From DTU098 sp964498525 (GTDB lineage: Bacteria; Bacillota; Desulfotomaculia; Desulfotomaculales; Pelotomaculaceae), in contig CAZCGU010000019.1 of the NCBI GenBank assembly GCA_964498525.1, positions 1 to 52,907 on the forward strand: a stretch of DNA of 52,907 nucleotides, in the 5' to 3' direction. This document shows positions 34,567 through 43,418 of this stretch, in pieces. The notes under the pieces are model-generated. The model was not told where the DNA came from. It saw only the letters and a list, made by a program, of their open reading frames with translations, and ran no database searches. The position numbers and the translations under genes were made by a program. How positions within the stretch are numbered: position 1 is the stretch's first letter; each line of letters opens with the position of its first letter.

Positions 34567-36513
34567 TTAATTCTGTATAGAGCTGTCCTCTTCCTTTTTA
34601 CCACCCGGCTCCGTTATAGTTTCATCCGTTTTTTTATTCTTCCGGCGGCGCTGTTCCAGATAGATCAGTAAAACCGAAACATCCGCCGGCGTCACCGAAA
34701 CAATACGGCTGGCCTGACCCACCGAATGGGGCCTTATTTTCTCCAGCTTTTCCCTTGCTTCCGTTGAAAGGCCCCTGATGCCGCTGTAATCAAGATCCAG
34801 GGGGATTTTTCTTTCTTCCAGCCGCCTGGAACGTTCCACCTGGGCTTCCTGCTTTTTAATGTAGCCCTCATATTTGATTTGAGTTTCCACCTGCTCGTAT
34901 ATTTCCTCGGCCAGGGAAGGATGCTCCAGGGGCAGCTGCCCAAGCTTTTTATAGGTCATTTCAGGGCGCCGGAGCAGCCCGGCCAGGGATAAACCTTGCT
35001 GGGGAATCTCGCTGGTTTGCAGTTTCGACAGAACACGTTTTACTTCTTCCGAAACAGGCACCACCGTCCGCTCCATCCTGTCCTTTTCCGCTTCTATAAG
35101 CCTTTTCTTGTCTTGAAAGGCGCGGTATCTTTCCGGCGTCACCAGTCCAATTTGATATCCTTTCTCAGTGAGCCTTAAATCCGCGTTGTCCTGCCTCAAT
35201 AAAAGCCTGAATTCCGCCCTGGAAGTAAGCATCCTGTACGGTTCGTCAATCTCCTTGGTAACCAGGTCATCGATCATCACCCCTGTATAAGCCTCGGACC
35301 GGGTTAAAATAAAAGGCTCTTTGTTTTTCAGGTAATGCACGGCGTTTATTCCGGCCATGATACCCTGGGCCGCTGCTTCCTCATAACCGGAAGTACCATT
35401 AATCTGGCCTGCCGTAAACAGCCCCGGCACAGCTTTTGTTTCCAGGGACGTTTTTAACTGGGCCGGGGCGATAAAATCGTATTCAATGGCATAACCGGGA
35501 CGCATCATTTCCGCCTTTTCCAGACCCGGCATGGTTCTGATCATAGCCAGTTGGATATCCTCGGGCAGACTGGTGGACATACCCTGCAGATACATTTCGG
35601 CGGTGTTCCTTCCTTCCGGTTCGATAAATACCTGATGGGCCGGCTTATCCGAAAACCGGACTACCTTTGTTTCAATGGAAGGGCAATAACGCGGTCCCGG
35701 TCCCTGGAAGACGCCGCTATAAAGAGGCGCCCGGTGAAGGTTGTCCAGGATGACCCTGTGGGTATTTTCATTGGTATAGGTTAGCCAGCAGGGTAGCTGC
35801 TCGCGCCCGGTTACACCGGACACGTAGGAAAAATTATGATTTTTTTGATCCCCGGGCTGGATCGACAGGCGGCTGAAATCGATACTGCCTCTGGCCACCC
35901 GGGCCGGTGTTCCCGTTTTAAAACGGGCCAGCTTAAGGCCCAGGCTTTTTAGACTATCCGAAAGAAGAACAGAAGGAAATTGTCCGTTGGGACCCCCTGG
36001 ATAGGACAGATCGCCAATTATAATCCTGCCCTTCAAATATGTCCCCGTGGTCAGAATCACGGCGCCGGCTTCAAACCTCGCACCGTTGCTGGTCACCACG
36101 CCACCAGCTTTTCCCTTTTTAATGAAAATATCATTCACCAGGGCTTGTTTTAAGTCCAGGCCCTGCTGTCTTTCCAGCGTCCGTTTCATTCTGCTCTGAT
36201 AATTCATTTTATCGGACTGGGCCCGTAAGGCGTGCACGGCCGGCCCTTTGCCCGTGTTTAGAAGCCGCATTTGGATGGAGGTCCAATCCGTATTGAGGGC
36301 GATTTCCCCCCCCAGGGCATCCACTTCCCGGACCAATTGTGACTTGGCCGGGCCTCCCACGGCCGGATTGCAGGGCATCAGCGCCACATAGTCCAGGTTC
36401 AAAGTCAGGACCAGGGTGCGGCAACCCAGTCTGGCCGCTGCCAGAGCCGCTTCACATCCGGCATGCCCTGCCCCAATTACGATAATATCGTATTTCCCAG
36501 CATTATATTCCAA
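34567..36513 (-). CDS. mnmG: tRNA uridine-5-carboxymethylaminomethyl modification enzyme MnmG (GidA)
   Basis: 648 residues. FAD protein that, with MnmE, adds the carboxymethylaminomethyl (or aminomethyl) group to U34 of certain tRNAs. N-terminal GAGHAGCEAA dinucleotide fold, PCNPAVGGPAKSQLVREVDALGG (31-60 region), the FAD loop LFTAGQINGTSGYEEAA, and a C-terminal MnmE-binding domain. TTG start with GTGAGG 7 bases upstream, overlapping the mnmE stop. Confidence 0.98.
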   Translation of the reverse strand: MEYNAGKYDIIVIGAGHAGCEAALAAARLGCRTLVLTLNLDYVALMPCNPAVGGPAKSQLVREVDALGGEIALNTDWTSIQMRLLNTGKGPAVHALRAQSDKMNYQSRMKRTLERQQGLDLKQALVNDIFIKKGKAGGVVTSNGARFEAGAVILTTGTYLKGRIIIGDLSYPGGPNGQFPSVLLSDSLKSLGLKLARFKTGTPARVARGSIDFSRLSIQPGDQKNHNFSYVSGVTGREQLPCWLTYTNENTHRVILDNLHRAPLYSGVFQGPGPRYCPSIETKVVRFSDKPAHQVFIEPEGRNTAEMYLQGMSTSLPEDIQLAMIRTMPGLEKAEMMRPGYAIEYDFIAPAQLKTSLETKAVPGLFTAGQINGTSGYEEAAAQGIMAGINAVHYLKNKEPFILTRSEAYTGVMIDDLVTKEIDEPYRMLTSRAEFRLLLRQDNADLRLTEKGYQIGLVTPERYRAFQDKKRLIEAEKDRMERTVVPVSEEVKRVLSKLQTSEIPQQGLSLAGLLRRPEMTYKKLGQLPLEHPSLAEEIYEQVETQIKYEGYIKKQEAQVERSRRLEERKIPLDLDYSGIRGLSTEAREKLEKIRPHSVGQASRIVSVTPADVSVLLIYLEQRRRKNKKTDETITEPGGKKEEDSSIQN

Positions 36514-36522
36514 GGAGGCGCC

Positions 36523-37908
36523 TCACTTTCCAATGCAAAAATCTTCAAAGATCCGATCCAGAAGGTCCTCTGTGGCCGTCGACCCGGTTATTTCTCCAAG
36601 GGCTTCCCAGGCTCCCCGCAGATCGATGGCAACTATGTCCACCGGCATCGCCTGCCGTATTCCCGTAATAGCCTCGGACAGGTGCCGGGAACTTCTTTCC
36701 AAAACTTCCTTATGCCGGATATTGGCAACCAGCACCGTATCCGAACCGGTAACCCGGCCTTCCATGACCATCTCAAATATTTTATCTTCCAGCTGTTCCA
36801 GACCAATTCCTTTTGTCGCAGAAATCATCAGAACCGGCCTTTCCCGGTCCAGCTCCAGGATATCGCCTTCCCTGATCTTTATATTCTCTGCCGGCGCATC
36901 TATTTTATTAATCAGGATCAGCGCTTTTTTACCCCTGATCAACTCCAGAATGGCGCAGTCTTCCTCATTCAGGCCCCTGACCGCATCAAGCACCACCAGC
37001 GCCAGCTCCGCCCTGTCCACTGTTTCCCTGGTTTTTTCCACACCAATTTTCTCAACCAAATCACTGGTTTCCCGCAATCCGGCTGTATCGATAATTTTCA
37101 GGGGGATCCCCCGGATGTTGATAACCTCCTCTATCAGATCCCTGGTTGTGCCGGGAATATCGGTCACAATAGCCCTGTTTTCCCGGAGCAGCGCGTTTAA
37201 CAGGGACGACTTGCCCACGTTCGTCCTGCCGATAATTACTGTGCTTATTCCTTCCCGGTAAATTCTCCCGGTGGCGGCGCCCCTGATCATCTCCCCCAGT
37301 TCAGCCATGATTTCTTCCCCGGCTTGAACAATTGCCTGTCCCGTTGCCGTTTCCAGATCTTCCTCCGGAAAGTCAATATTTGCTTCCACCCGGGCCAACA
37401 GATCCAGGAGTTTATCCTGGATCCCGTTTATTTTCCGGGATAGTTTACCCTTCAATTGGGAGACCGCCAGATCAAGGCTGCTATTTGTTTTGGACCGGAT
37501 TATGTCAATAACGGATTCCGCCTGAGCCAGGTCCAGCCTTCCGTTTAAAAAAGCCCGTTTGCTGAATTCACCCGGTTGGGCCAGGCGCGCTCCCCGGGCC
37601 AGCACTTCTTCCAGAACCCCGCGCAGCGGTATAATCCCGCCGTGGCAGTTAATTTCAACCACATCTTCCCTGGTATAGGTGTTGGGCCCCGGCATGTAGC
37701 ATAAAAGAACCTCATCCAAATCCATTCCCTTTTGACCCACTATGTGCCCGTAAATAAGCTTGCGTTTTTCCTCTAAAAAATTTTTTTGGGAGCCGGCTTT
37801 GAATATTTTACCCGCAATTTTTGCGGCGTCGGGCCCGCTCACGCGCACTATCCCGATCCCACCCTCCCCCAGGGGGGTGGAGATTGCGGCAATGGTATCC
37901 CCAGTCAA
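36523..37908 (-). CDS. mnmE: tRNA modification GTPase MnmE
   Basis: 461 residues. N-terminal folate-binding domain (about 1-120), helical domain, embedded G domain with GRTNVGKSS (about 227), DIPGTTRD, DTAGLRE and NKID, and the C-terminal catalytic CIGK. Partner of MnmG. TTG start with GAAGGTG upstream. Confidence 0.98.
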   Translation of the reverse strand: MTGDTIAAISTPLGEGGIGIVRVSGPDAAKIAGKIFKAGSQKNFLEEKRKLIYGHIVGQKGMDLDEVLLCYMPGPNTYTREDVVEINCHGGIIPLRGVLEEVLARGARLAQPGEFSKRAFLNGRLDLAQAESVIDIIRSKTNSSLDLAVSQLKGKLSRKINGIQDKLLDLLARVEANIDFPEEDLETATGQAIVQAGEEIMAELGEMIRGAATGRIYREGISTVIIGRTNVGKSSLLNALLRENRAIVTDIPGTTRDLIEEVINIRGIPLKIIDTAGLRETSDLVEKIGVEKTRETVDRAELALVVLDAVRGLNEEDCAILELIRGKKALILINKIDAPAENIKIREGDILELDRERPVLMISATKGIGLEQLEDKIFEMVMEGRVTGSDTVLVANIRHKEVLERSSRHLSEAITGIRQAMPVDIVAIDLRGAWEALGEITGSTATEDLLDRIFEDFCIGK

Positions 37909-37975
37909 TACTGCACCTTCCCGTATATTATTTATAAACCCAGCGGGCGGTCTGTCTGCGCGCTGGGTTTAAATA

Positions 37976-38596
37976 TTATTTTTTCGGCGATATAATAATC
38001 TTCCGACAGGGTTCCTCTCCCTCGCTAAAGGTGTGAATGTCGTCCCGCCCCTGTAAAACCGTATGAATTATACGCCTTTCCTGGGAACTCATTGGTTCCA
38101 GGACCACGTTGCGTCCCCGCTGCCTGGCCTTGTCGGCCAGTTTCAGGGCCAGTTTCTGCAGCGTTTCTTCCCTTCTTTTACGATATCCTTCAATATCTAT
38201 AAACACTTTCTTACGAGTCTCACTGCTTTTATTTACAGCCAAATTCACCAGGTACTGAAGCGCGTCCAGCGTTTCTCCCCTTCTGCCGATTAGAATACCC
38301 AGCTCTTTTCCTTCCAGGTTAATACGCATTTCATGTTCTTTTTCTTTAATATCCATCGCGACTTGCAGTTGCATTGATTTAAAAATACTTTTTAACAAGT
38401 TACCCGCTTTTTGAGTTGGTCCGTCTTTTAAAAAAACTTCCACCCGGGCCGGTTTTCCTCCCAGTAATCCTAAAAATCCCCTGGTGGGCTCACTAATTAC
38501 TTTGACCTCCACCTCTTCCCGGGAAACCCCCAGATCTTGCAGGGCCATTTCCACAGCTTCATCTATGGTCTTCCCGGTTTTTTCAAGAACCTTCAA
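37976..38596 (-). CDS. khpB: RNA-binding protein KhpB (Jag)
   Basis: 206 residues. Jag-N domain (about 1-50, TGKTIDEAVEMAL, then GFLGLLGGKPA), KH domain (about 75-145 with LIGRRGETLDALQYL) and R3H domain (about 150-206, MSSQERRIIHTVLQ). Binds RNA and influences cell elongation and division. TTG start overlaps the yidC stop by 4 bases. Confidence 0.95.
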   Translation of the reverse strand: MKVLEKTGKTIDEAVEMALQDLGVSREEVEVKVISEPTRGFLGLLGGKPARVEVFLKDGPTQKAGNLLKSIFKSMQLQVAMDIKEKEHEMRINLEGKELGILIGRRGETLDALQYLVNLAVNKSSETRKKVFIDIEGYRKRREETLQKLALKLADKARQRGRNVVLEPMSSQERRIIHTVLQGRDDIHTFSEGEEPCRKIIISPKK

Positions 38597-39261
38597 CTCT
38601 TCCCAGCCTCCCCTTTCACAACTACGGCCTGCTTGTTGATATAGTACTGCTGGGCCCAGCCGACCACGTTAAATACTACCCAGTACAGAGCAAGGCCGGC
38701 CGGGAACGTACTGGAAATCCAGGCAATAAAAACGGGCATGGTATATAACATCATTTTCTGGGTCGGATCCGTTGCCGAAGTCGTCATTTTGGATTGAAAA
38801 TAGGTTGTAACCCCGGCTAAAAGCGGCAGTATATAGAACGGGTCTTTATCGCTCAGGTTCTGTACCCAAATAAAACTTGCGTGATCTGCATTCACATAGG
38901 GAAAAGAAAAAAGAGATCTGTACAGGGCAATTAGAATAGGCATCTGCACCAGTAAAGGCAGACACCCGGCAGCAGGATTAACGTTGTGTTCCTTATATAG
39001 GTCCATCATCATCTGCTGCATCTTTTTGGGGTCCTTATCCTTGTACTTTTGCTGGATCTCCTTAATCTTCGGCTGAATCTTCTGCATGGCCAGCATGGAC
39101 TTCATCTGCTTTTTGGATAAGGGATAAAGAACCGTTTTAATAACAATCGTCAGCAGAATAATAGCAAGCCCGTAATTAGGTATACCGATAAGATCAGTAA
39201 TATAATACAACCAATTCAGAAGCCAGGTCATACCATTTACAATGGCATTAAAAATCTCCAA
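38593..39261 (-). CDS. yidC: Membrane protein insertase YidC
   Basis: 222 residues. The conserved five-helix core is seen. The first core helix contains the positively charged groove residue as Lys (LLTIVIKTVLYPL) where Arg is common. NPAAGCLPLLVQMPILIALY, then IAWISSTFPAGLALYW are signature segments. No lipoprotein signal. TTG start with GAGGCGG upstream. Confidence 0.95.
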   Translation of the reverse strand: MEIFNAIVNGMTWLLNWLYYITDLIGIPNYGLAIILLTIVIKTVLYPLSKKQMKSMLAMQKIQPKIKEIQQKYKDKDPKKMQQMMMDLYKEHNVNPAAGCLPLLVQMPILIALYRSLFSFPYVNADHASFIWVQNLSDKDPFYILPLLAGVTTYFQSKMTTSATDPTQKMMLYTMPVFIAWISSTFPAGLALYWVVFNVVGWAQQYYINKQAVVVKGEAGKS

Positions 39262-39314
39262 ACTAATATCCGCCTCCTCATCCGGCCCACCTTGGCCCAG
39301 CGGCTAATTTCTTT

Positions 39315-39530
39315 CTAAACAGGGTCGTAACCACCCGGATGAAAAGGGTGACATTTCAAAACCCTTTTTACGGCCAACCGTAAACCCTTCCAGGCGCCGT
39401 ATTTTTCCACTGCCTGCACGGCATAATGAGAACAAGTAGGATAAAACCGGCAGGTTGGTTTCTTTAACGGTGAAAGCACCTGCTGATAAAACCGAATCAA
39501 AAGAATTAAAACTCTTTTCAAAGGGTTCAT
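39315..39530 (-). CDS. yidD: Membrane-protein insertion efficiency factor YidD
   Basis: 71 residues, with the signature CRFYPTCSHYA, a hydrophobic-amphipathic N-terminus (LKRVLILLIRFYQQ) and CHPFHPGGYDPV at the end. Overlaps rnpA by 4 bases (ATGA). Confidence 0.96.
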   Translation of the reverse strand: MNPLKRVLILLIRFYQQVLSPLKKPTCRFYPTCSHYAVQAVEKYGAWKGLRLAVKRVLKCHPFHPGGYDPV

Positions 39531-39865
39531 CCCCGTTTTAAATATACTTTTTTTAGAAGCTTCAATAAACTTGCTTCGAGTTCGTGATAGCCCGATCCAG
39601 TAATCTCCCTTCTGGCAAGCAGTACAAAATCAAAACCGGCGGGAAAAATCCCGTAATTTAAACGGCATATTTCTTTAAACAGGCGTCTGATCCTGTTTCT
39701 GGTAACAGCATTACCAACCTTTTTACTTACGGTAAAGCCAAATCTGGATTGCTCCGTGTTATTTTGTAAATAATACAGAACTATTAATCGATCGGCTACC
39801 GTTTTCCCATGGCTGTAAACCCTTCGATAGTCCCTGTTTTTTTTTAGGATGGTAAGATTACCCAT
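39527..39865 (-). CDS. rnpA: Ribonuclease P protein component
   Basis: 112 residues. The RNR-type motif NAVTRNRIRRLFKEICR (about 52-68) and the preceding SKKVG are present. Protein subunit of RNase P, which matures tRNA 5' ends. ATG with GAGGAACC upstream. Confidence 0.97.
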   Translation of the reverse strand: MGNLTILKKNRDYRRVYSHGKTVADRLIVLYYLQNNTEQSRFGFTVSKKVGNAVTRNRIRRLFKEICRLNYGIFPAGFDFVLLARREITGSGYHELEASLLKLLKKVYLKRG

Positions 39866-39957
39866 AGGTTCCTCAATTATCTATTATTGCCGTTACGTAG
39901 CTTAACCATACCCCTACCACGTTATACAGCTAGAAAGGCCACTGTGATTTAGCGGCC

Positions 39958-40092
39958 TCACGCTGTTAACCTCTTTCTTCCCTTTAATCTTCTTCTCTTT
40001 ATTACCTTTTGCCCGGGACGTGTCGCCATTCTAGACAAAAAACCGTGCATCTTCTTATGCTTGCGTGCCTTAGGCTGATAGGTGCGCTTCAA
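39958..40092 (-). CDS. rpmH: 50S ribosomal protein L34
   Basis: 44 residues, too short for a 60-codon cut-off. The translation begins KRTYQPKARKHKKMHGFLSR and ends RRRLKGRKRLTA, an exact L34 pattern. TTG start at 40092 with GGAGG 9 bases upstream. First gene of the leftward operon rpmH-rnpA-yidD-yidC-khpB-mnmE-mnmG-rsmG. Confidence 0.97.
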   Translation of the reverse strand: MKRTYQPKARKHKKMHGFLSRMATRPGQKVIKRRRLKGRKRLTA

Positions 40093-40249
40093 ATACATAC
40101 ACCTCCTTTTTAAATTTCTTTTTAGGGTGAACCAGGGAAGCTTGTATATCAGTAAAAAGAACTGAATTTCCTTTTTCTAATACATTAACAAGTTCTACTT
40201 ATTAACATATTTGTAATTTACAGTTTTACCCTTTTGACACACACTACCA

Positions 40250-40278
40250 ATTATATAATAATCATTTTTTAACGTCAA
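40250..40278 (-). promoter_or_regulatory. Promoter of the rpmH operon
   Basis: Minus-strand -35 TTGACG (40273-40278), 17-base spacer, perfect -10 TATAAT (40250-40255). Confidence 0.75.
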
Positions 40279-40327
40279 GAAGCGAGCTGTACAGATTGTC
40301 CCCGCAATACCTGCATTAAAATGTCTG

Positions 40328-40356
40328 TTGATAACCCGCACAAAATTTGGTATGAT
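40328..40356 (+). promoter_or_regulatory. Promoter of dnaA
   Basis: -35 TTGATA (40328-40333), 17-base spacer, -10 TATGAT (40351-40356). The -35 lies within a DnaA-box-like sequence, fitting autoregulation. Confidence 0.65.
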
Positions 40357-40507
40357 TTTTACATTGGAAAATCAATGAAACACTGGCTTTTTACACAGCT
40401 TGTGGATAACAATGTGGATACCTTTGTTGATTCTTCAACCTTTAAAAGGAGATGCTTAAAGGTTAATTTGGTGTCTATAAGTATATTAATTAACTGGAGG
40501 GTATGTT

Positions 40508-41869
40508 TTGATAAAGAATGAGCTAAGGGAGATTTGGGAAGAAGCCCTCCGTTTGCTGGAAAAAAAATTAAGCAAGCATTCTTACGAAACCTGGTTAAAA
40601 TCACTTAAACCCCTGGGGTTTGATCAGAATAAAATTATTATTGAAGTGCCCAACCATTTTTCCCGTGGTTGGTTAAATGACCGTTACGCTCCAATAATTA
40701 AAAATATTCTGGTCAACATAATAAAGCAGGATATAGAGGTGCAATTTCTCCTATCCAGCGAAATCCAAAACACAATTCCTCAGCCCCCCAGATACAGAGG
40801 GGAAAGAACCCCCGAGTTCGTTAATATTTCTCATCGCTTAAACCAAAAATACACCTTTGACTCTTTTGTTGTGGGCAACAGCAACCGCTTTGCCCACGCA
40901 GCCTGCCTGGCAGTGGCGGAATTACCTTCCAAGGCCTACAATCCATTATTTATCTATGGCGGTGTTGGTTTAGGCAAAACCCACCTGATGCACGCCATTG
41001 GACATTACACTCTGGAACACAGCGACAGGATAAAAGTGAACTATGTTTCTTCTGAAAAGTTTACCAACGAATTAATTAACTCCATCCGTGACGATAAAAC
41101 AGTTGAATTTAGAAACAAATACCGTTATATGGATATTCTGCTGGTTGATGATATCCAGTTTCTGGCCGGCAAGGAGCGTACCCAGGAAGAATTTTTTCAT
41201 ACTTTTAATACTCTTTACGAGGCCAATAAACAAATCATAATCTCCAGCGACCGCCCCCCAAAGGATATTCCCACCCTTGAAGACAGGCTTCGTTCCAGGT
41301 TTGAGTGGGGGTTAATTACAGATATTCAACCGCCGGATCTGGAAACCAGAATTGCTATCCTGAGAAAAAAAGCCCAGGTGGAAAATCTTTACGTCCCCGA
41401 CGACTGCCTTGTCTTTATGGCCACCCGAATCCAATCCAACATCCGTGAACTGGAGGGGGCTCTAATCAGGGTTATTGCCTATGCCTCTTTAAACCATGCG
41501 GAAATAAATCAAGACATGGTAGCCGAGGTCTTAAAGGACATGCTTCCCTCCGGCAAACCCAGACAAATCACAACGGAACTGATCCAGGAGGTTGTTTCCG
41601 AATATTTTAATATTCGTATGGAAGATTTTAAAGCAAAAAAAAGAACAAGAAATATTGCTTTTCCCCGCCAGATCGCCATGTACTTGACCAGGGAACTGAC
41701 TGACCACTCCCTGCCGAAAATTGGCGAGTTTTTCGGCGGACGCGACCACACCACAGTCATCCACGCTTGTGAAAAAATCAATAATGAACTGCAGGAGAGT
41801 TTCGACCTCCAGGATAAAATAAAATATTTAATTGATAAAATAGAAAAACTAACACAGCCTGTTAATTAA
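40508..41869 (+). CDS. dnaA: Chromosomal replication initiator DnaA
   Basis: 453 residues. Domain I (about 1-85), short linker, AAA+ domain III (about 118-330) with Walker A GGVGLGKTH and Walker B LLVDDIQF, and DNA-binding domain IV with GGRDHTTVIHAC. Binds DnaA boxes and unwinds oriC. TTG start with GGAGG 8 bases upstream. First rightward gene. Confidence 0.98.
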   Translation: MIKNELREIWEEALRLLEKKLSKHSYETWLKSLKPLGFDQNKIIIEVPNHFSRGWLNDRYAPIIKNILVNIIKQDIEVQFLLSSEIQNTIPQPPRYRGERTPEFVNISHRLNQKYTFDSFVVGNSNRFAHAACLAVAELPSKAYNPLFIYGGVGLGKTHLMHAIGHYTLEHSDRIKVNYVSSEKFTNELINSIRDDKTVEFRNKYRYMDILLVDDIQFLAGKERTQEEFFHTFNTLYEANKQIIISSDRPPKDIPTLEDRLRSRFEWGLITDIQPPDLETRIAILRKKAQVENLYVPDDCLVFMATRIQSNIRELEGALIRVIAYASLNHAEINQDMVAEVLKDMLPSGKPRQITTELIQEVVSEYFNIRMEDFKAKKRTRNIAFPRQIAMYLTRELTDHSLPKIGEFFGGRDHTTVIHACEKINNELQESFDLQDKIKYLIDKIEKLTQPVN

Positions 41870-41985
41870 TTGTTCTTAAATCTGTTGGTTTACCGGATAA
41901 ATCCTTTTTTTAATTCTTTTCTAAAAAAATTTACCCCACTTTTGCCAACAGGCTTCTTTTTAACGGCTGTCTTCCCTTGGGTGGG

Positions 41986-42048
41986 TTTTTCACATAATCA
42001 CAGACACTACTGTTACTACTACATAAATTATATAATAATAATAATTGA
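41986..42048 (+). other. Origin of replication, downstream unwinding element with DnaA-trio-like triplets
   Basis: Between dnaA and dnaN. Two weak DnaA boxes, TTTTTCACA (41986-41994) and ATAATCACA (41994-42002), are followed 4 bases later by CTA CTG TTA CTA CTA (42007-42021), which on the lower strand reads 3'-GAT GAC AAT GAT GAT-5', the DnaA-trio pattern. A tract of pure A/T (42023-42045) follows. This is the layout of the B. subtilis basal unwinding system. The other bases of the 41870-42075 gap hold no gene. Confidence 0.6.
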
Positions 42049-42075
42049 TAAACGTAAAACGGAGAAATGAATGAA

Positions 42076-43185
42076 ATGAAAATTGTAACCAGTAAAGAGG
42101 TCTTGAACAACGCCATTCAATTGGTACAAAGAGCTGTTTCCCTGAAAAACCCCCTGCCTATTCTGGCGGGGATCAAATTTGAAACCCGGGATGACCATGT
42201 TTTTCTTACAGCCACAGACCTGGACATCGGCATTCGTTGTTCTTTCCAGGCCGAAATAATTGAACAGGGAAATGCAGTCCTTCCAGCAAAATATGTTGGC
42301 GAATTAGTCAGGCGGCTGCCGGAAGTACCTGTCTTTATTGAAGCGGACTTGGACACCGGTGGTGTAACAATAAAATACGGGCAATCCGAAACCAGAATTA
42401 ACGGTTATCCGCCCGAAGAGTTCCCCGAACTTCCCCTGCCCGAAGGGCTCGATACTTTTACCTTGCCGGGTGAGTTGATTAAAGAAATAATCAAGCAAGT
42501 TGTTTTTGCGGCCGGTAATGATGAAAACCGCCCCGTTTTTATGGGGGTACTTTTTGAGCTGAACGAAAACGAACTGCAAGTGGCTGCCACCGACACCTAC
42601 CGTTTGGCCTGGCGCCGGGTAATCCTGGAAAACTCCGGGGATACAGCAATAAATTTAATCATTCCCGGCAAAACTCTTAATGAGTTGTCAAGAATAATCA
42701 GCGGTAACGACCAGCCCATAGAGGTTACTGTTACCAAAAATCAAATTCTGTTTGTTGCCGGCAATGTGTGGCTCATTTCCCGTTTAATCGAGGGGGAATT
42801 TCCTAAATACAAACAGGTCATACCCAAAGATTATGTTTTAAAAGTTCGCTTAAAAACAAAAGAATTGCTTGATGCCGCGGAGAGGGCGTCCCTTCTGGCC
42901 CGGGAAGGATCGCCGGTAATTAAATTCGATATCAGCGGGAATATACTTATAGTATCGGCTTACTCCGAGGCTGGAAGGGTGCATGAGGAGCTACCGGTTT
43001 TTCAGGAGGGCGAACCCCTTCAGATTGCTTTCAATGCCCGCTACCTCGGTGATGTTTTAAAGGCTGTTGGATCAGAGGAAATTATAATTGAATTTACAGG
43101 ACCCTTAAGCCCCGGGATTATCAAACCGGCCGGGGAAAAAGAATATCTTTCACTGCTGTTACCGGTACGATTGCGTGGGGAGTGA
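42076..43185 (+). CDS. dnaN: DNA polymerase III sliding clamp (beta subunit)
   Basis: 369 residues, three repeated clamp domains. N-terminus MKIVTSKEVL, then NPLPILAGIKFE; C-terminal LLLPVRLRGE is near the usual clamp end (LPMRL). I start at the second ATG (42076), which aligns with the family and lies 11 bases from CGGAG; the first ATG at 42067 is almost on top of that site. Confidence 0.97.
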   Translation: MKIVTSKEVLNNAIQLVQRAVSLKNPLPILAGIKFETRDDHVFLTATDLDIGIRCSFQAEIIEQGNAVLPAKYVGELVRRLPEVPVFIEADLDTGGVTIKYGQSETRINGYPPEEFPELPLPEGLDTFTLPGELIKEIIKQVVFAAGNDENRPVFMGVLFELNENELQVAATDTYRLAWRRVILENSGDTAINLIIPGKTLNELSRIISGNDQPIEVTVTKNQILFVAGNVWLISRLIEGEFPKYKQVIPKDYVLKVRLKTKELLDAAERASLLAREGSPVIKFDISGNILIVSAYSEAGRVHEELPVFQEGEPLQIAFNARYLGDVLKAVGSEEIIIEFTGPLSPGIIKPAGEKEYLSLLLPVRLRGE

Positions 43186-43405
43186 TGACAATATAGCCCG
43201 GCGGGTTAAGGTGGAACAGGAAATAAAGTTGGACCAGTTTATAAAATGGTCAGGTGCCGTTTCCACGGGAGGACAGGCCAAGATATTGATTAAAGAGGGC
43301 CTGGTCAAAGTAAATGGCGGGGTGGAAACCAGGCGGGGCAGAATCCTCAAGGATGGGGATAAGGTTAAGGTGGGTGAGAATGATTTTTTAGTGGTTTGCC
43401 GTTAG
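43175..43405 (+). CDS. yaaA: S4-domain RNA-binding protein YaaA
   Basis: Up to 76 residues. The S4 core is clear: IKLDQFIKWSGAVSTGGQAK, then IKEGLVKVNGGVETRRGR. The family lies between dnaN and recF in Firmicutes and is linked to ribosome biogenesis. The start is uncertain: GTG 43175 overlaps dnaN and lacks a binding site; GTG 43211 gives 64 residues and fits the family start; GGGGAG at 43177-43182 would best serve an ATA at 43193. Confidence 0.9.
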   Translation: MGSDDNIARRVKVEQEIKLDQFIKWSGAVSTGGQAKILIKEGLVKVNGGVETRRGRILKDGDKVKVGENDFLVVCR

Positions 43406-43418
43406 GGGTGTTTAAAAC

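Larger units (their letters stand above)
40093..40507. other. oriC: Origin of replication, upstream element (oriC/incA-B region)
   Basis: AT-rich 415-base gap at the strand switch between rpmH and dnaA. DnaA boxes: TGTGGATAA at 40401-40409 (perfect), TGTGGATAC at 40413-40421 and TGTTGATAA at 40326-40334 (one mismatch each), plus a weak TTTTACACA at 40389-40397. The box at 40326 overlaps the dnaA -35 element, so DnaA can repress its own gene. Confidence 0.88.

Noticed and set aside
36416..37261. 281-codon plus-strand open frame
   Set aside because: Antisense to mnmE and the mnmG start; Ser/Arg/Ile-rich shadow.
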